Notes: a model not told the origin generated them from the letters alone. A stretch of DNA of 64,000 nucleotides from Sphingomonas sp. Leaf21 (GCF_916858675.1 NZ_CAKASM010000009.1:1-64000), one strand, 5' to 3'. Shown: positions 17,220 to 26,840, counted from the stretch's first letter. Numbers and translations are program-made.

Positions 17220-18046
17220 GGGAAAGGCTCCTCGAAGGCAGGGGTGTGAAGGTGATCGCGCAAGGCGGCAGCGATGGCGTGCATCGCGTCGATCGTACCC
17301 GCCGCGTCGCGAAGCGCGGGCAGCCAGGTGAAATCATGGATCATGCCGATCACCCGCGCGGCGGACAGGTCGACGCCCTGCCCCATCAGGCGGCGGCCCA
17401 GTGCTTCGGCGGGCTCGGCGAAAGGGTCCGCCTCGGCCGTGAGTAGCAGCGTTCGGGGGAAACCGAAGGGATCGACCGTCATCGCGACCGGGTCGACGAT
17501 CGCAGCGGCTTTCCCCGCCAGATCTTCCGCCCGGTCGGTGTCCAGCCATTCCGTGCCAGCCACGTCGGAGGGATCTCCCAGCGTCGGGGTCGCCAATATG
17601 AGCAGCCGGATCGACCAACCGACCGGTCGCGCCACCACCAGCGCCAGGGCGATCGCCGCGCCCAGACCGTCACCGCCGACCGCGATCGGCCCCCGATCGG
17701 CCAGCGGCATCGCCGCGACCAGCGCGGCGGCACCCGACAGGTCGGCATCGGCGATCCGGTAACGCAGGATCGCGACGCCCGCTTCCTCCGCGAGCGCTTG
17801 CAGCGCGGGCAACCGGTCCTCGCGCCGATCCGAGGCGACTTCCAGATAGAGGAACAGTGGCAGCGGCCGGTCGCCCCGAGCCGGACGAAGCGTCACGAGC
17901 GTCGTTGCGCCTTCGCCCTGTCGGTCGGCGCCTTCCTGCCAACGGTCAAGGAACGACTGGACGACGGGATCGAGGACGGGATGCTCGGCAACCGTCGAAA
18001 GCCGCACGGCGCGTGCCGCGCTGGCAGGAATGATGTCGTGAGGCAC
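17213..18046 (-). CDS. Alpha/beta hydrolase-fold protein with degenerate active site
   Basis: A 277-residue protein with hormone-sensitive-lipase-type features (alpha/beta hydrolase fold 3). The acid and histidine regions look normal (LLTAEADPFAEPAEALG and VIGMIHDFTWL). The two other hallmarks are lost: the oxyanion HGGG is replaced by LFLYLEVAS, and the nucleophile elbow GDSAGG reads GGDGLGAA, with Gly127 at the serine position. It is therefore probably catalytically inactive or has another role. GTG 18046 is preceded by GAAGGA. It lies 101 bp downstream of the STAND regulator. Confidence 0.75.
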   Translation of the reverse strand: MPHDIIPASAARAVRLSTVAEHPVLDPVVQSFLDRWQEGADRQGEGATTLVTLRPARGDRPLPLFLYLEVASDRREDRLPALQALAEEAGVAILRYRIADADLSGAAALVAAMPLADRGPIAVGGDGLGAAIALALVVARPVGWSIRLLILATPTLGDPSDVAGTEWLDTDRAEDLAGKAAAIVDPVAMTVDPFGFPRTLLLTAEADPFAEPAEALGRRLMGQGVDLSAARVIGMIHDFTWLPALRDAAGTIDAMHAIAAALRDHLHTPAFEEPFPC

Positions 18047-18147
18047 GGGGCAAGTCCTTCAAATCGCGTGTCGATCACTGACCGACTGACAAGAAGGACT
18101 ATGGCCGCCGCACCCGATCCCCGCGAGTGAAGCGTCGTGAAGAGTCG

Positions 18148-20595
18148 TTAAGCGCCTTCGCGCCGCCAGGGCACGTCCCCCCCGCCGCCCGCTGCGACGG
18201 CATACATTTCCGCCTGCATCCCGCTGACCCGATCGGGCGCGCGGGCGGCGGGATCGAGCGCCCGCCCATATCCCAAGACGAAGCTGTGCCAGTGGTCGAG
18301 GCCGTGGCGGGTCGTGCGCCGTGCCAGCGCCGCGATCCATTCGGCCGCCAGCGCGGGCTCATTCGCCGCGATCGCCACCGGAATGCAGCCGACCGCCAGC
18401 CCGTAGCAGGTGGACAGCGCGTGATCGATCCGCTCGGCGTCCTGCGCACAGTCGCGGGCAAGGGCCATGGCGGTCGCCAGGTCGCCCTCGGCCCAATGGA
18501 GCCGCATCAACAGGCTGAGCACCGCGATCTTGCCGTCGACCTGGGCGTGATTGGCATGGTTGGCGCGTTCGGGCGCGGCGTCGCCCGCCATCACTACCTC
18601 CAGCTTGCGGCGCGACCCGGCGTGGTCCCCCGAGAAATGCAGGGACAGCGCCAGCATGTGAGCCGCCGTCTGCCGATCCGCCAGGGCGCCGTGCGCACCC
18701 ACTCGCGCATCGAAGCGCTCGGCGAGGACGAGGCTTTCCACATAGCGCCCGGCCAGGATGCTCTGCGCCCACACCCCCCAAAGCGCGCGCAAGGCGAGCG
18801 GGGCCGAACCGATCTCCTCGGCCAGTGACAGCGCGCGGGCAAAGGCATCGGCCATGGCCTGAACCGGCCCCTCGGTATGCCAGAGGCCATGGCCATAGGC
18901 GGTCAGCAGTTCGACCTGCCGCGCGGGCTCCACCGCACCCGCCGCCATGTTCGCGATCACCCCCTCGGCATAGCGCAGGAATTCGGCGGGCAGCGACAGG
19001 TGGAACCACAGGGGCGCGGCGGCGATGACCAGTTCGGCTGCCAGGCTGGCGTCCTTGCCTCCGCCGGCCCAGGCGATGGCGCTGCGGACATCGTCGATGC
19101 GCACGCTGTATTCGGCCAGCCATTCGCGCGGCGCCTTGCCCTCCCAGGCGGCGGCACTGTCGGCCAGCCCGCGCAGCAGCACATGTGCGTGATCGCGGTG
19201 CGCCTGTTCGGCCATACCGGTCGCGCGCAGCCGTTCCTGCCCATAATGCCGCGTGGTATCCAGCAACCGGTAGCGCATCGACCGGGACGATGGCGTCGCG
19301 ACGACGAGCGACTTGGCGACGAGTTCGGCGAGCAACGCGTCGGCCGCGAACCGGCCGATGCCCGCACCTGCCGCCATGGCCGCCGCATCGTCGATATCGA
19401 AATGGCTGCGGAACAGCGCGAGCCGATCGAGCAACTGTTGAAGCGGCACCGCGAGCAGGTCGTAGCTCCAGTCCAGCGCGCCGCGCAGCGTCCGGTGGCG
19501 CGGCAGCGCGGTGCGCCGCCCGCGCGTCAGCAGCGCGAAACGATCGTCCAGCGCATCGGCGATCGCCTGCGGCGTCATCGTGTCGATCCGTGCGGCGGCC
19601 AGTTCGATCGCCAGCGGAATGCCGTCCAGCTTGCGGCAGATGTCGACGACCAGGGGCGCGCTGCGTGCATCGAGACGGAAATCGGCGTTGGCGGCGCGGG
19701 CGCGTTCGTCGAACAGGGCCGGGGCGGAGAGTTGGACCACCTGCTCCAGGCTGGCCGTCGCATGTTCGTCGGGCAGTTCGAGCGCGGCGAGCCGGTGGAC
19801 CCACTCGCCCTGCGCGCGTAGCGGTTCATGGCTGGTGACGAGCAGCATCACCCGCGCGTTGGCGTGCAGCACCTGTTCGGCGAGCGACGCGGCGGCATCG
19901 ATGACATGCTCGCAATTATCGAGGAGGATGAGCGAGGGCCGCTCGCCCAGCCTTGCCGCGATGCGCCGGGACAAATCTGTGCCGGACGCCGGGAGTTCGA
20001 GCGTGGTGGCGAGCGCCGCCGCCACCATCGTCGCGTCCGTCACGGGAGCCAGATCGACGAACCAGGCCTCGATACCCATCGCCTGCGCCAGGCGGTGGCC
20101 GATCGCGGTGGCGGCGGTCGTCTTGCCGATCCCGCCGGGGCCGACGATCGAGATGAAGCGCCGCTCGACCAGTTCCTCGGCGATCGTCGCGATCACGTCG
20201 TCCCGCCCGAAAATTCGCCCGAGCGACGCGGGCAGCCGGGACACGCGGCCTTCGGTCACGGGGGGCATGTCCCCGCCGCCCAACCGCTCGACCGGCAACG
20301 CCAGTCGATAGCCTCGCCCGGCATCCGCCACGATCGTGGCTTCGCCGCTCGGCATCGCCAGCGCCTTGCGCGCGGCGGACAGATGGACGCGGATCGCACT
20401 GTCGTCGATCACCTGGTTCGGCCAAACCCGGTCGATCAGCGCGTCACGCGCCACCAACCGCCCCTCCGCCTCGACCAGAACCGCCAACAGGTTGAGCGCG
20501 CGCCCGCCCAGTTTCAGCGGCGTGCCATCACGGGTCAACGCCAGTTGCGGGACGTCCATCTGGAAGGGACCGAAACGATAGCGGACGCCGGTCAT
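18148..20595 (-). CDS. Winged-helix/STAND-ATPase transcriptional regulator
   Basis: An 815-residue regulator. Residues 1-100 form an OmpR/CadC-type winged helix (LGGRALNLLAVLVEAEGRLV, then SAIRVHLSAARKAL, GRGYRLALP). Next is an NB-ARC-like ATPase with Walker A GPGGIGKT at 152-159 and Walker B SLILLDNCEHVID, then a GLALAI-type stretch (LDGIPLAIELAAARI). A helical, TPR-like C-terminal half follows. Such proteins switch on an ATP-bound oligomer in answer to an unknown ligand. It is the most upstream gene of the minus-strand set that runs to 9742 and is the natural candidate for its control. Confidence 0.85.
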   Translation of the reverse strand: MTGVRYRFGPFQMDVPQLALTRDGTPLKLGGRALNLLAVLVEAEGRLVARDALIDRVWPNQVIDDSAIRVHLSAARKALAMPSGEATIVADAGRGYRLALPVERLGGGDMPPVTEGRVSRLPASLGRIFGRDDVIATIAEELVERRFISIVGPGGIGKTTAATAIGHRLAQAMGIEAWFVDLAPVTDATMVAAALATTLELPASGTDLSRRIAARLGERPSLILLDNCEHVIDAAASLAEQVLHANARVMLLVTSHEPLRAQGEWVHRLAALELPDEHATASLEQVVQLSAPALFDERARAANADFRLDARSAPLVVDICRKLDGIPLAIELAAARIDTMTPQAIADALDDRFALLTRGRRTALPRHRTLRGALDWSYDLLAVPLQQLLDRLALFRSHFDIDDAAAMAAGAGIGRFAADALLAELVAKSLVVATPSSRSMRYRLLDTTRHYGQERLRATGMAEQAHRDHAHVLLRGLADSAAAWEGKAPREWLAEYSVRIDDVRSAIAWAGGGKDASLAAELVIAAAPLWFHLSLPAEFLRYAEGVIANMAAGAVEPARQVELLTAYGHGLWHTEGPVQAMADAFARALSLAEEIGSAPLALRALWGVWAQSILAGRYVESLVLAERFDARVGAHGALADRQTAAHMLALSLHFSGDHAGSRRKLEVVMAGDAAPERANHANHAQVDGKIAVLSLLMRLHWAEGDLATAMALARDCAQDAERIDHALSTCYGLAVGCIPVAIAANEPALAAEWIAALARRTTRHGLDHWHSFVLGYGRALDPAARAPDRVSGMQAEMYAVAAGGGGDVPWRREGA

Positions 20596-20801
20596 GGCAG
20601 GATGGAACCTTTTGCGGATGATGGATCATGCATCTCTAACCGCGGACAAATTTCTTGAGAATGCCCAGTTTTCGATTGGAAGCGAAAGACCCGCAATCCT
20701 GGCATCGTCGCCTTAGCCGGATCCGGCCAGTCCCATACCGGGGTGGCGTGGCGTGGTCGGCCTTTTCGAATCCCGGTCATCGGTCCCGGCAGCAATGCAC
20801 A

Positions 20802-22157
20802 TCACTGGGTGCCGCCTCCCGCCCGCCTGACGAAGACATAGCTCAGCGACAGCAGGAGCAGGAAGGGAACGCCATAAAGCAGGGTCGATGCGAACGGGCC
20901 GGTGAAGGGCGTGGTGAGCAGGATCGCGCCCATCGCCGCCGCCCCGGCCGCGCTCGTGAACGGATAGCCCCACATGCGAAACGCGAGGGCGCCGGACCGT
21001 GATCGCCTGCGAAAGGCCAGGTGCGTCACGAAAATCATCATCCAGGCGAACATCGCCCCGAAGGCCGAGATGCCGATCATCATGCCGAATGCGCGTTGCG
21101 GCTCGTAGAGGTACAGCAACGTCGCGGGCGCTATCCCCATTGCGGATACCAGCAAGGCGATCAGCGGCACCCCCGCGCCGTTCACCCTGCCCAGCGGCCG
21201 GGGCGCCTGTCGCGCGCGGGCGAGGCTGAACAGCATCCGCGTCGCCGTGTAGAGCTGGCTGTTCATCGCGGACAGCGCGGCGGTCAGGACCACGGCGTTG
21301 AGCAGCCCCGCGCCGCCCGGAATGCCGACCGCCAGCATCACCGCGACGAACGGGCTCGACGCGCTACCGGCCTGGGTCCACGGAACGATCGCGAGCATCA
21401 GCGCCAGCGTGCCGAGGTAGAAGATCGCCAGCCGCAGCATCGTTGCGCGAAAGGCCCGAACGATCGCGCGTTCGGGATCGACCGCCTCGCCCGCCGCGAC
21501 CGCGATCATCTCGATGCCGAGATAGCTGAAGATGGAGACGATCACCGCGCTCCAGAGGCCGCCGAAGCCATGGGGTGCGAAGCCGCCATGGGCCAGGTAG
21601 TTCCCTATCCCGATCGCCGATCCCTCCGGCGCGCGCGCGACGACCACGGAACCGAGCAGCAGAAAGCCCAGGATCGCGGCGACCTTGATCGCGGAGAAGA
21701 CATATTCGATCGCGCCGAACAGCCCGACGCTCGCCGCATTGACCAGCAGCAGCGCCGCGCCGAACAACAGCATCCAGATCCAGCCCGGCACCGACGGCAG
21801 CCAGAATTGCATATAGATCGCGACCGCGGTCAATTCGGTCCCGACCGCGAGCACCAGCGCCGACCAATAGGCGTAGCGCACGACGAACCCCGCCCATGGA
21901 CCCAGGTACAGCCCGGCCAGATCGCCGAACGAGCCGCTGGTCGGATGCGCGACGGTCATCTCGGCGAGACACCCCATCAGCAGCAATGCGATGACCCCGC
22001 CGATCGCATAGCTGACGAGCACCGCCGGACCGGCGAGCCCGATCGCCAGACCGCTGCCGAGGAAAAGGCCCGTGCCGATCGCCCCGCCGATCGCGATCAT
22101 CGCCAACTGGCCCGAGGTCAGGCGGCGGCGGAGGTTTCCTCCCGGTTCGCCGCTCAC
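20802..22157 (-). CDS. Amino-acid permease (APC family)
   Basis: A 451-residue, twelve-helix APC transporter. The first helix carries the substrate motif LAMIAIGGAIGTGLFLGSG, followed by PAVLVSYAIGGVIALLLMG. The start is placed at GTG 22157, which overlaps the kynureninase stop (GTGA), because the family N-terminus before 'LRRRLTSGQL' is short; ATG 22196 is the alternative and would lie deep inside kynU. Being the third gene of a kynurenine-cleaving operon, it probably takes up tryptophan, kynurenine or a related aromatic amino acid. Confidence 0.87.
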   Translation of the reverse strand: MSGEPGGNLRRRLTSGQLAMIAIGGAIGTGLFLGSGLAIGLAGPAVLVSYAIGGVIALLLMGCLAEMTVAHPTSGSFGDLAGLYLGPWAGFVVRYAYWSALVLAVGTELTAVAIYMQFWLPSVPGWIWMLLFGAALLLVNAASVGLFGAIEYVFSAIKVAAILGFLLLGSVVVARAPEGSAIGIGNYLAHGGFAPHGFGGLWSAVIVSIFSYLGIEMIAVAAGEAVDPERAIVRAFRATMLRLAIFYLGTLALMLAIVPWTQAGSASSPFVAVMLAVGIPGGAGLLNAVVLTAALSAMNSQLYTATRMLFSLARARQAPRPLGRVNGAGVPLIALLVSAMGIAPATLLYLYEPQRAFGMMIGISAFGAMFAWMMIFVTHLAFRRRSRSGALAFRMWGYPFTSAAGAAAMGAILLTTPFTGPFASTLLYGVPFLLLLSLSYVFVRRAGGGTQ

Positions 22158-23395
22158 GTCACCGCCTCGCGTTGCTGCAGCCTTTCGTCTTCCCACGCGC
22201 GGCCGGTCATCACCTCGCGGATGATCTCGACCGCGTCCCAGACATCGACGAACCGCGTGTAGAGCGGCGCGAAGCCCATGCGCAGCAGGTCGGGCGCGCG
22301 AAAGTCACCGATCACGCCACGCTCGATCAGCGCGCGACAGATCGGATAGGCGTGATCGTGCGCGAAGCAGACATGGCTGCCGCGCGCACGCGCCTCGCGC
22401 GGGGAAGACAGCGTAAAACCCTGCCCCCCGCAGCGCGCCTCCATCAGCCGAATGAACAGATCGCCCAGCGCCTCCCCCTTGGCGAACAGGTTCGGAAGGT
22501 CGACCCCGTCGAACTGGGCTAGCCCCTGCTCCAGCGCCGCCATCGCAAGGATGGGCGGTGTCCCGCACAGGAAGCGCGCAAGCCCCGTCGCCGGGCGATA
22601 GCTCTGCTCGAACGCGAAGGGCTGCACATGCCCCATCCAGCCGGACAGGACGGACGGCAGCGCGTCCTGCAACCGCCGGGCAACGAAGAGGAAGGCGGGC
22701 GCGCCCGGACCACCGTTGAGATATTTATAGCCGCAGCCCACCGCCAGGTCGGCGTCACTACCCGCCAGATCCACCGGCACGGCCCCGGCGCTATGGCTCA
22801 GGTCCCAGAGGATCAGCGCGCCCATTCGATGCGCGGCGGCGGTCAATGCGGCCATGTCCCGCCGATCGCCCGAACGGTAATCGACATGGGTCACCACGAC
22901 GAGCGCGATATCATCGTCGATTTGGTTCGCCAGCGCGTCGCGCGGCGCGGCGCGGACGGCCCCGCCGATGAGCGCGGCGACCGCGTCCGCCATATATCGA
23001 TCGGTCGGGAAGCCATCCGCCTCGATCAGGATCGTCCGCCTGTCCGGCCGCAACGCCACGGCACCGGCGATCAGCTTGAACAGGTTCACCGATGTGGAAT
23101 CGCACGCGATCACCTCATCGGCCCGCGCGCCGACCAGCGGCGCGATCATACCGCCCAGCCGCGTCGGAAGGCCGATCCAGTCGTGGCGGTTCCAGCTGGT
23201 GATGAGGTCGCGGCCCCATTGGCCGGTCACGACCTGGGCCAGGTGCGCGGGCGTCGTGCGCGGCAGCGCGCCGAGAGAATTGCCGTCGAGATAGATCACC
23301 CCCTCGGGCAACGCGAACCGGTCGCGCATCGCGGTGAGCGAACTGGCGGCGTCCAGTGCCAGCGCATCCTGTCGGGTGAAACCTGCCGTCATCAT
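22154..23395 (-). CDS. kynU: Kynureninase
   Basis: A 413-residue PLP enzyme that cleaves kynurenine to anthranilate and alanine. Family features are IYLDGNSLGALPRTT near the N-terminus, ACDSTSVNLFKL (cofactor phosphate region), VVVTHVDYRSG, LWDLSHSAG and the PLP lysine in GCGYKYLNGGPGAPAFLFV. ATG 23395 overlaps the stop of the upstream formamidase-like gene (ATGA), and the permease start overlaps this stop, giving a three-gene translationally coupled operon. Tryptophan 2,3-dioxygenase is not in the window. Confidence 0.93.
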   Translation of the reverse strand: MMTAGFTRQDALALDAASSLTAMRDRFALPEGVIYLDGNSLGALPRTTPAHLAQVVTGQWGRDLITSWNRHDWIGLPTRLGGMIAPLVGARADEVIACDSTSVNLFKLIAGAVALRPDRRTILIEADGFPTDRYMADAVAALIGGAVRAAPRDALANQIDDDIALVVVTHVDYRSGDRRDMAALTAAAHRMGALILWDLSHSAGAVPVDLAGSDADLAVGCGYKYLNGGPGAPAFLFVARRLQDALPSVLSGWMGHVQPFAFEQSYRPATGLARFLCGTPPILAMAALEQGLAQFDGVDLPNLFAKGEALGDLFIRLMEARCGGQGFTLSSPREARARGSHVCFAHDHAYPICRALIERGVIGDFRAPDLLRMGFAPLYTRFVDVWDAVEIIREVMTGRAWEDERLQQREAVT

Positions 23396-24234
23396 CGGTC
23401 GTCCTGCTGTTCGAGCCCCAACAGGCAAAGGACCGCGCCGATCGCGGCCTCACCCGCTGGCCTGCCCGGCGTTATCAGTTCGAAATGCCCCTGATCGGCG
23501 ATCGTCAGCCTCTGCACCCTATCCCCCCGCCTTTCGACCCTGGCCGCGTAATCGTCGGCGAAGCATGGCGGCGCGATCGTGTCAGCCTCACCCGAAACCA
23601 GTATCTGCGCGACGCCGAGCGGCGCCAATGCGACCGGCGACGTATCGCCATAGGGATCGGGGCGTGCCGATGTCGCGGGCCCGATCAGCCGCTCCACCGT
23701 ATCGGCACCACATGCCTCCGCCGCCGCGATCCGTACATGGGCCAGGTCGGGCAGACCGCCCAGGCTGACGACGCCGACCGGGGTCAGCGGTCGTTCGGTG
23801 TGCAGGACGCTTCCCTGCGCGATCGCATGTCGGCTCGCCGACCAGAGCGCCAAATGCCCGCCCGCCGAATGGCCGACCGCGACGACGCGTCCCATGTCCA
23901 GATCGAGCGCCCCGCCTCGGTCGCGCAAGAGGTCGGCAGCCGCCGCCACGTCCAGGAACGTTCCGGGATAGCCGCCGCCCGGCACGTCGATCCCGCGATA
24001 TTCCACATTCCAGACCGCCACGCCCCGATCGACCAGAGCCTCGGCAAACCGCCCCATGATACCCACCGTGGCGACGGCCGTCTGCCAACAGCCACCGTGG
24101 ATCAAGAGCACGACGGGGAATGGGCCGCTTCCCTCCGGCTTCCAAAACTCGACATGCTCGAGCGGATCGCTGCCATAGGCGAAGGTCACCGACGGCGCGG
24201 GCTGCGCAAGCGTCTTGAAATCCGCATGGCTCAT
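23392..24234 (-). CDS. Alpha/beta hydrolase, probable N-formylkynurenine formamidase
   Basis: A 280-residue esterase-like protein with the oxyanion motif LLIHGGCWQ, nucleophile elbow VAVGHSAGGHLALW, acid in LVSGEADTIAPP and histidine in DQGHFELI. The HGGxW pattern occurs in eukaryote-type kynurenine formamidases, and the gene is coupled by ATGA to kynureninase. It most likely performs the preceding step, N-formylkynurenine to kynurenine, in place of the unrelated metal-dependent KynB. ATG 24234 is chosen at the start of MSHADFKTL; ATG 24267 is possible. Confidence 0.8.
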   Translation of the reverse strand: MSHADFKTLAQPAPSVTFAYGSDPLEHVEFWKPEGSGPFPVVLLIHGGCWQTAVATVGIMGRFAEALVDRGVAVWNVEYRGIDVPGGGYPGTFLDVAAAADLLRDRGGALDLDMGRVVAVGHSAGGHLALWSASRHAIAQGSVLHTERPLTPVGVVSLGGLPDLAHVRIAAAEACGADTVERLIGPATSARPDPYGDTSPVALAPLGVAQILVSGEADTIAPPCFADDYAARVERRGDRVQRLTIADQGHFELITPGRPAGEAAIGAVLCLLGLEQQDDR

Positions 24235-24503
24235 GATCTCGTGCGGGACGGTGGAACGCGTGTGCATCCGCAAGGGATTAGGGCGTTGCAGCCATCGGGC
24301 GCCAGCCCATTTGTCGCTGTTTTTCGCGTCTGGATGTCTCCTCGCTGTTCCAGCCCGTGGAATTGTCGGCAATGGCGGCATCCGGCGTGGCGAGACCCGT
24401 TCCGCATGGCATTTCGATGATGACTCCATGAAATGATCGCCATGTCCCCATGCGACGGGATATTTCAGGATGATCCGATGTTGAGCAGCCGATCTTTGAG
24501 AGG

Positions 24504-24959
24504 ATGCTCACGATGAACACGGTCTGGGCCTTTCCTTTCATCTTCGTCGCCGGGATGCTTCAGGCGGCGGGAGCGGCCATGGGGGGACAGCTCAACAAGT
24601 CGATCGGCAACCCGTGGCTTGCCACGTCGATCTCGTTCATGCTCGTCCTCTTCCTGACCCTGGCCCTGTTCGCCTGCATGCCAAAGCCCCTGCCCGTGGC
24701 GGGCGACCTGGCCGCCATGCCCTGGTGGGCGCCACTCGGCGGCATCGTCGGCGCGGTCGCGGTCTTCGCGGGCTTCCTGCTGATCCAGAAGCTGGGCGCC
24801 GGGCCGGTCAACGGCATCACCATCACCGCGAACATCATCGCCAGCCTGGCGATCGATCACTTCGGCCTGTTGCGGATGGAGCCGCATGCCATGAACCCCT
24901 GGCGGGCGCTCGGCGCGGTCCTGATGATCGGCGGCGTGACGCTGATCGCCAAATTCTGA
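24504..24959 (+). CDS. YdcZ/DUF606-type DMT transporter
   Basis: A 151-residue protein with four to five hydrophobic helices, one half of a drug/metabolite-transporter fold. It contains AGMLQAAGAAMGGQLNKSIG and GGIVGAVAVFAGFLLIQKLG, typical of DUF606/YdcZ proteins. The substrate is unknown. ATG 24504 or ATG 24513 may be the start (both follow the purine-rich GAGAGGA). It stands alone between the divergent kyn operon and the phosphoribosyltransferase gene. Confidence 0.8.
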   Translation: MLTMNTVWAFPFIFVAGMLQAAGAAMGGQLNKSIGNPWLATSISFMLVLFLTLALFACMPKPLPVAGDLAAMPWWAPLGGIVGAVAVFAGFLLIQKLGAGPVNGITITANIIASLAIDHFGLLRMEPHAMNPWRALGAVLMIGGVTLIAKF

Positions 24960-25140
24960 TCTCCCGGGAACATGCTTGCGGCGCGTTTTCAAACGGGCTT
25001 TAAGGAAATCGCGTCGTCCCGAACCATGTCGACGCCTCCGACGAGCCGCGTTTGACGATAGCCGAGGATCGCCGCCTTTGCCGGGATGACGGAACTCCGG
25101 CGGCATCGATCACCCGCCTTGCAACGATGATGGACCATCC

Positions 25141-25692
25141 GTGACCACCAAAATCTACCTGTCCGCCGATCAGCTTCTGGAGGATTCGTTCCGCCTCGCC
25201 AATCTCGTCTTCGACTCCGGCTTTCGTCCGACGCATATCGTCGGCATCTGGCGCGGCGGGGCGCCGGTCGGCATCGCGGTTCAGGAACTGCTCGAATATC
25301 GCGGCGTGCAGAGCGATCACATCGCGATCCGCACCGCCTCCTACACCGGCATCGACCAGCAGGAGCCGCAGGTCCGCATATACGGCCTGGGCCATCTGGT
25401 GGACGTCCTCGACCCCGAGGATCGCCTGCTGCTGATCGACGATGTCTTCGATTCCGGGCGCTCGATCCGCGCGCTGCTGAACGAACTCCATCTGCGGTGC
25501 CGGAGGAATATTCCCGACGAGGTGAAGGTCGCCACCGTCTATTACAAGCCCTCGCGCAACGTCACCGATCTGAGGCCGGACTATTTCGTCCACGAGACGA
25601 ACGACTGGCTCATCTTCCCGCACGAGATCAACGGGCTGACCGAAGAGGAAATCCGCGCGCACAAGCACGGTGCGAACATCATCCTGCGCTGA
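25141..25692 (+). CDS. Phosphoribosyltransferase (purine-type PRTase fold)
   Basis: A 183-residue type I PRTase. The PRPP-binding loop is LLLIDDVFDSGRSI and the N-terminal part has HIVGIWRGGAPVGIAVQE. It resembles hypoxanthine or xanthine phosphoribosyltransferase-like proteins; the base specificity cannot be read from the sequence. The start is GTG 25141. It is followed 30 bp later by the GH5 gene, without obvious functional link. Confidence 0.85.
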   Translation: MTTKIYLSADQLLEDSFRLANLVFDSGFRPTHIVGIWRGGAPVGIAVQELLEYRGVQSDHIAIRTASYTGIDQQEPQVRIYGLGHLVDVLDPEDRLLLIDDVFDSGRSIRALLNELHLRCRRNIPDEVKVATVYYKPSRNVTDLRPDYFVHETNDWLIFPHEINGLTEEEIRAHKHGANIILR

Positions 25693-25722
25693 CGCCGGAC
25701 ATGGAAACGCGTGGAGGACAGG

Positions 25723-26826
25723 ATGGGCCGGAGCGTCTATCGTCGGACGACATATTTCCCGGTTGTCGAAAGGTTTGGCTCTGTGCGGTGCATGTCCCTG
25801 TTGTTGGCCTCGGCCATGGTCCTCGCCGCACCCGCCAACGCCGCAAGCCAGGCGACGCCACAGCCGACCACCTCGGCAGCGGCGATGTCCGGCCCGGCCT
25901 GGCGCACGGCCTCGCATCTTCACCGGGGGGTCAATATCCTCGGTTACGACCCGATCTGGCGCGTTCCGGCGAAGGCGCGGTTCAAGGCGCGCCATTTCCG
26001 GATCATCAGACAGGGCGGGTTCGATTTTGTCCGCGTGGTCCTTCAGTCCTTCGGCCATATGGACGCGCAGAACCGGCTCGATCCGCAATGGCTGAGGACG
26101 CTCGACGGGGTCGTCAAGGACGCCACGGCGGCGGGGTTGAGCGTCATCATCGACGAACACGACTTCAACCTATGCTCGGCGGAACCGGACGCGTGCGAGC
26201 CCAAGCTGATCGCTTTCTGGACCCAGATCGGCGAGCGATATCGCAACGCGCCCGACACGGTGCTTTTCGAACTGCTCAACGAGCCACATGCGCCGCTGGA
26301 CGATGCGCGCTGGAACGCGATGCTGCGCAAACTGATCCCCGTCGTCCGGGCGACCAATCCGACGCGCACACTGGTCATCGGGCCCAGCCGCTGGAATAAT
26401 CTGGAGGAACTGCCCAAGCTGGAATTGCCGAAGGACGACCGGAATATCCTCGTCACCTTCCATTCCTATGAGCCGTTCCGCTTCACCCATCAGGGCGCGC
26501 CCTGGGCGCACGACATGGTCGGTGTGAAGGGCGTGCCGTTCACCGCCGCCGACGAAGCGCGGATCAACGCCGATTACGACAAGGTGGGGGCCTGGTCGAA
26601 GGCCAATGACCGCCCCGTGCTGATGGGGGAGTTCGGCGCCTATGAGAAGAGCGGCACGCCGATGGCGGCGCGGGCCCGCTACACCGCGACGGTCCGCCGC
26701 GAGGCGGAAGCGCACGGCTTTCCCTGGGCCTATTGGCAATTCGACAGCGACTTCATCCTGTACGATATCGATCGCGACCAGTGGGTCGAGCCGATCCGGC
26801 AGGCGCTCGTACCGAAGGAAGGCTGA
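25723..26826 (+). CDS. Glycoside hydrolase family 5 (cellulase-like) enzyme
   Basis: A 367-residue secreted (beta/alpha)8 enzyme. The catalytic acid/base is in VLFELLNEPHA and the nucleophile in VLMGEFGAY; RGVNILGYDP and DEHDFN are further GH5 marks. The signal peptide has a long basic n-region (MGRSVYRRTTYFPVVERFG) before the hydrophobic core ending ANA. ATG 25723 is favoured by GGAGG five bases upstream, although ATG 25792 at MSLLLASAMV would give a standard-length signal. Likely substrate is a beta-1,4-glucan or mannan (inference). Confidence 0.88.
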   Translation: MGRSVYRRTTYFPVVERFGSVRCMSLLLASAMVLAAPANAASQATPQPTTSAAAMSGPAWRTASHLHRGVNILGYDPIWRVPAKARFKARHFRIIRQGGFDFVRVVLQSFGHMDAQNRLDPQWLRTLDGVVKDATAAGLSVIIDEHDFNLCSAEPDACEPKLIAFWTQIGERYRNAPDTVLFELLNEPHAPLDDARWNAMLRKLIPVVRATNPTRTLVIGPSRWNNLEELPKLELPKDDRNILVTFHSYEPFRFTHQGAPWAHDMVGVKGVPFTAADEARINADYDKVGAWSKANDRPVLMGEFGAYEKSGTPMAARARYTATVRREAEAHGFPWAYWQFDSDFILYDIDRDQWVEPIRQALVPKEG

Positions 26827-26840
26827 GTAGCGTCGCCGCG

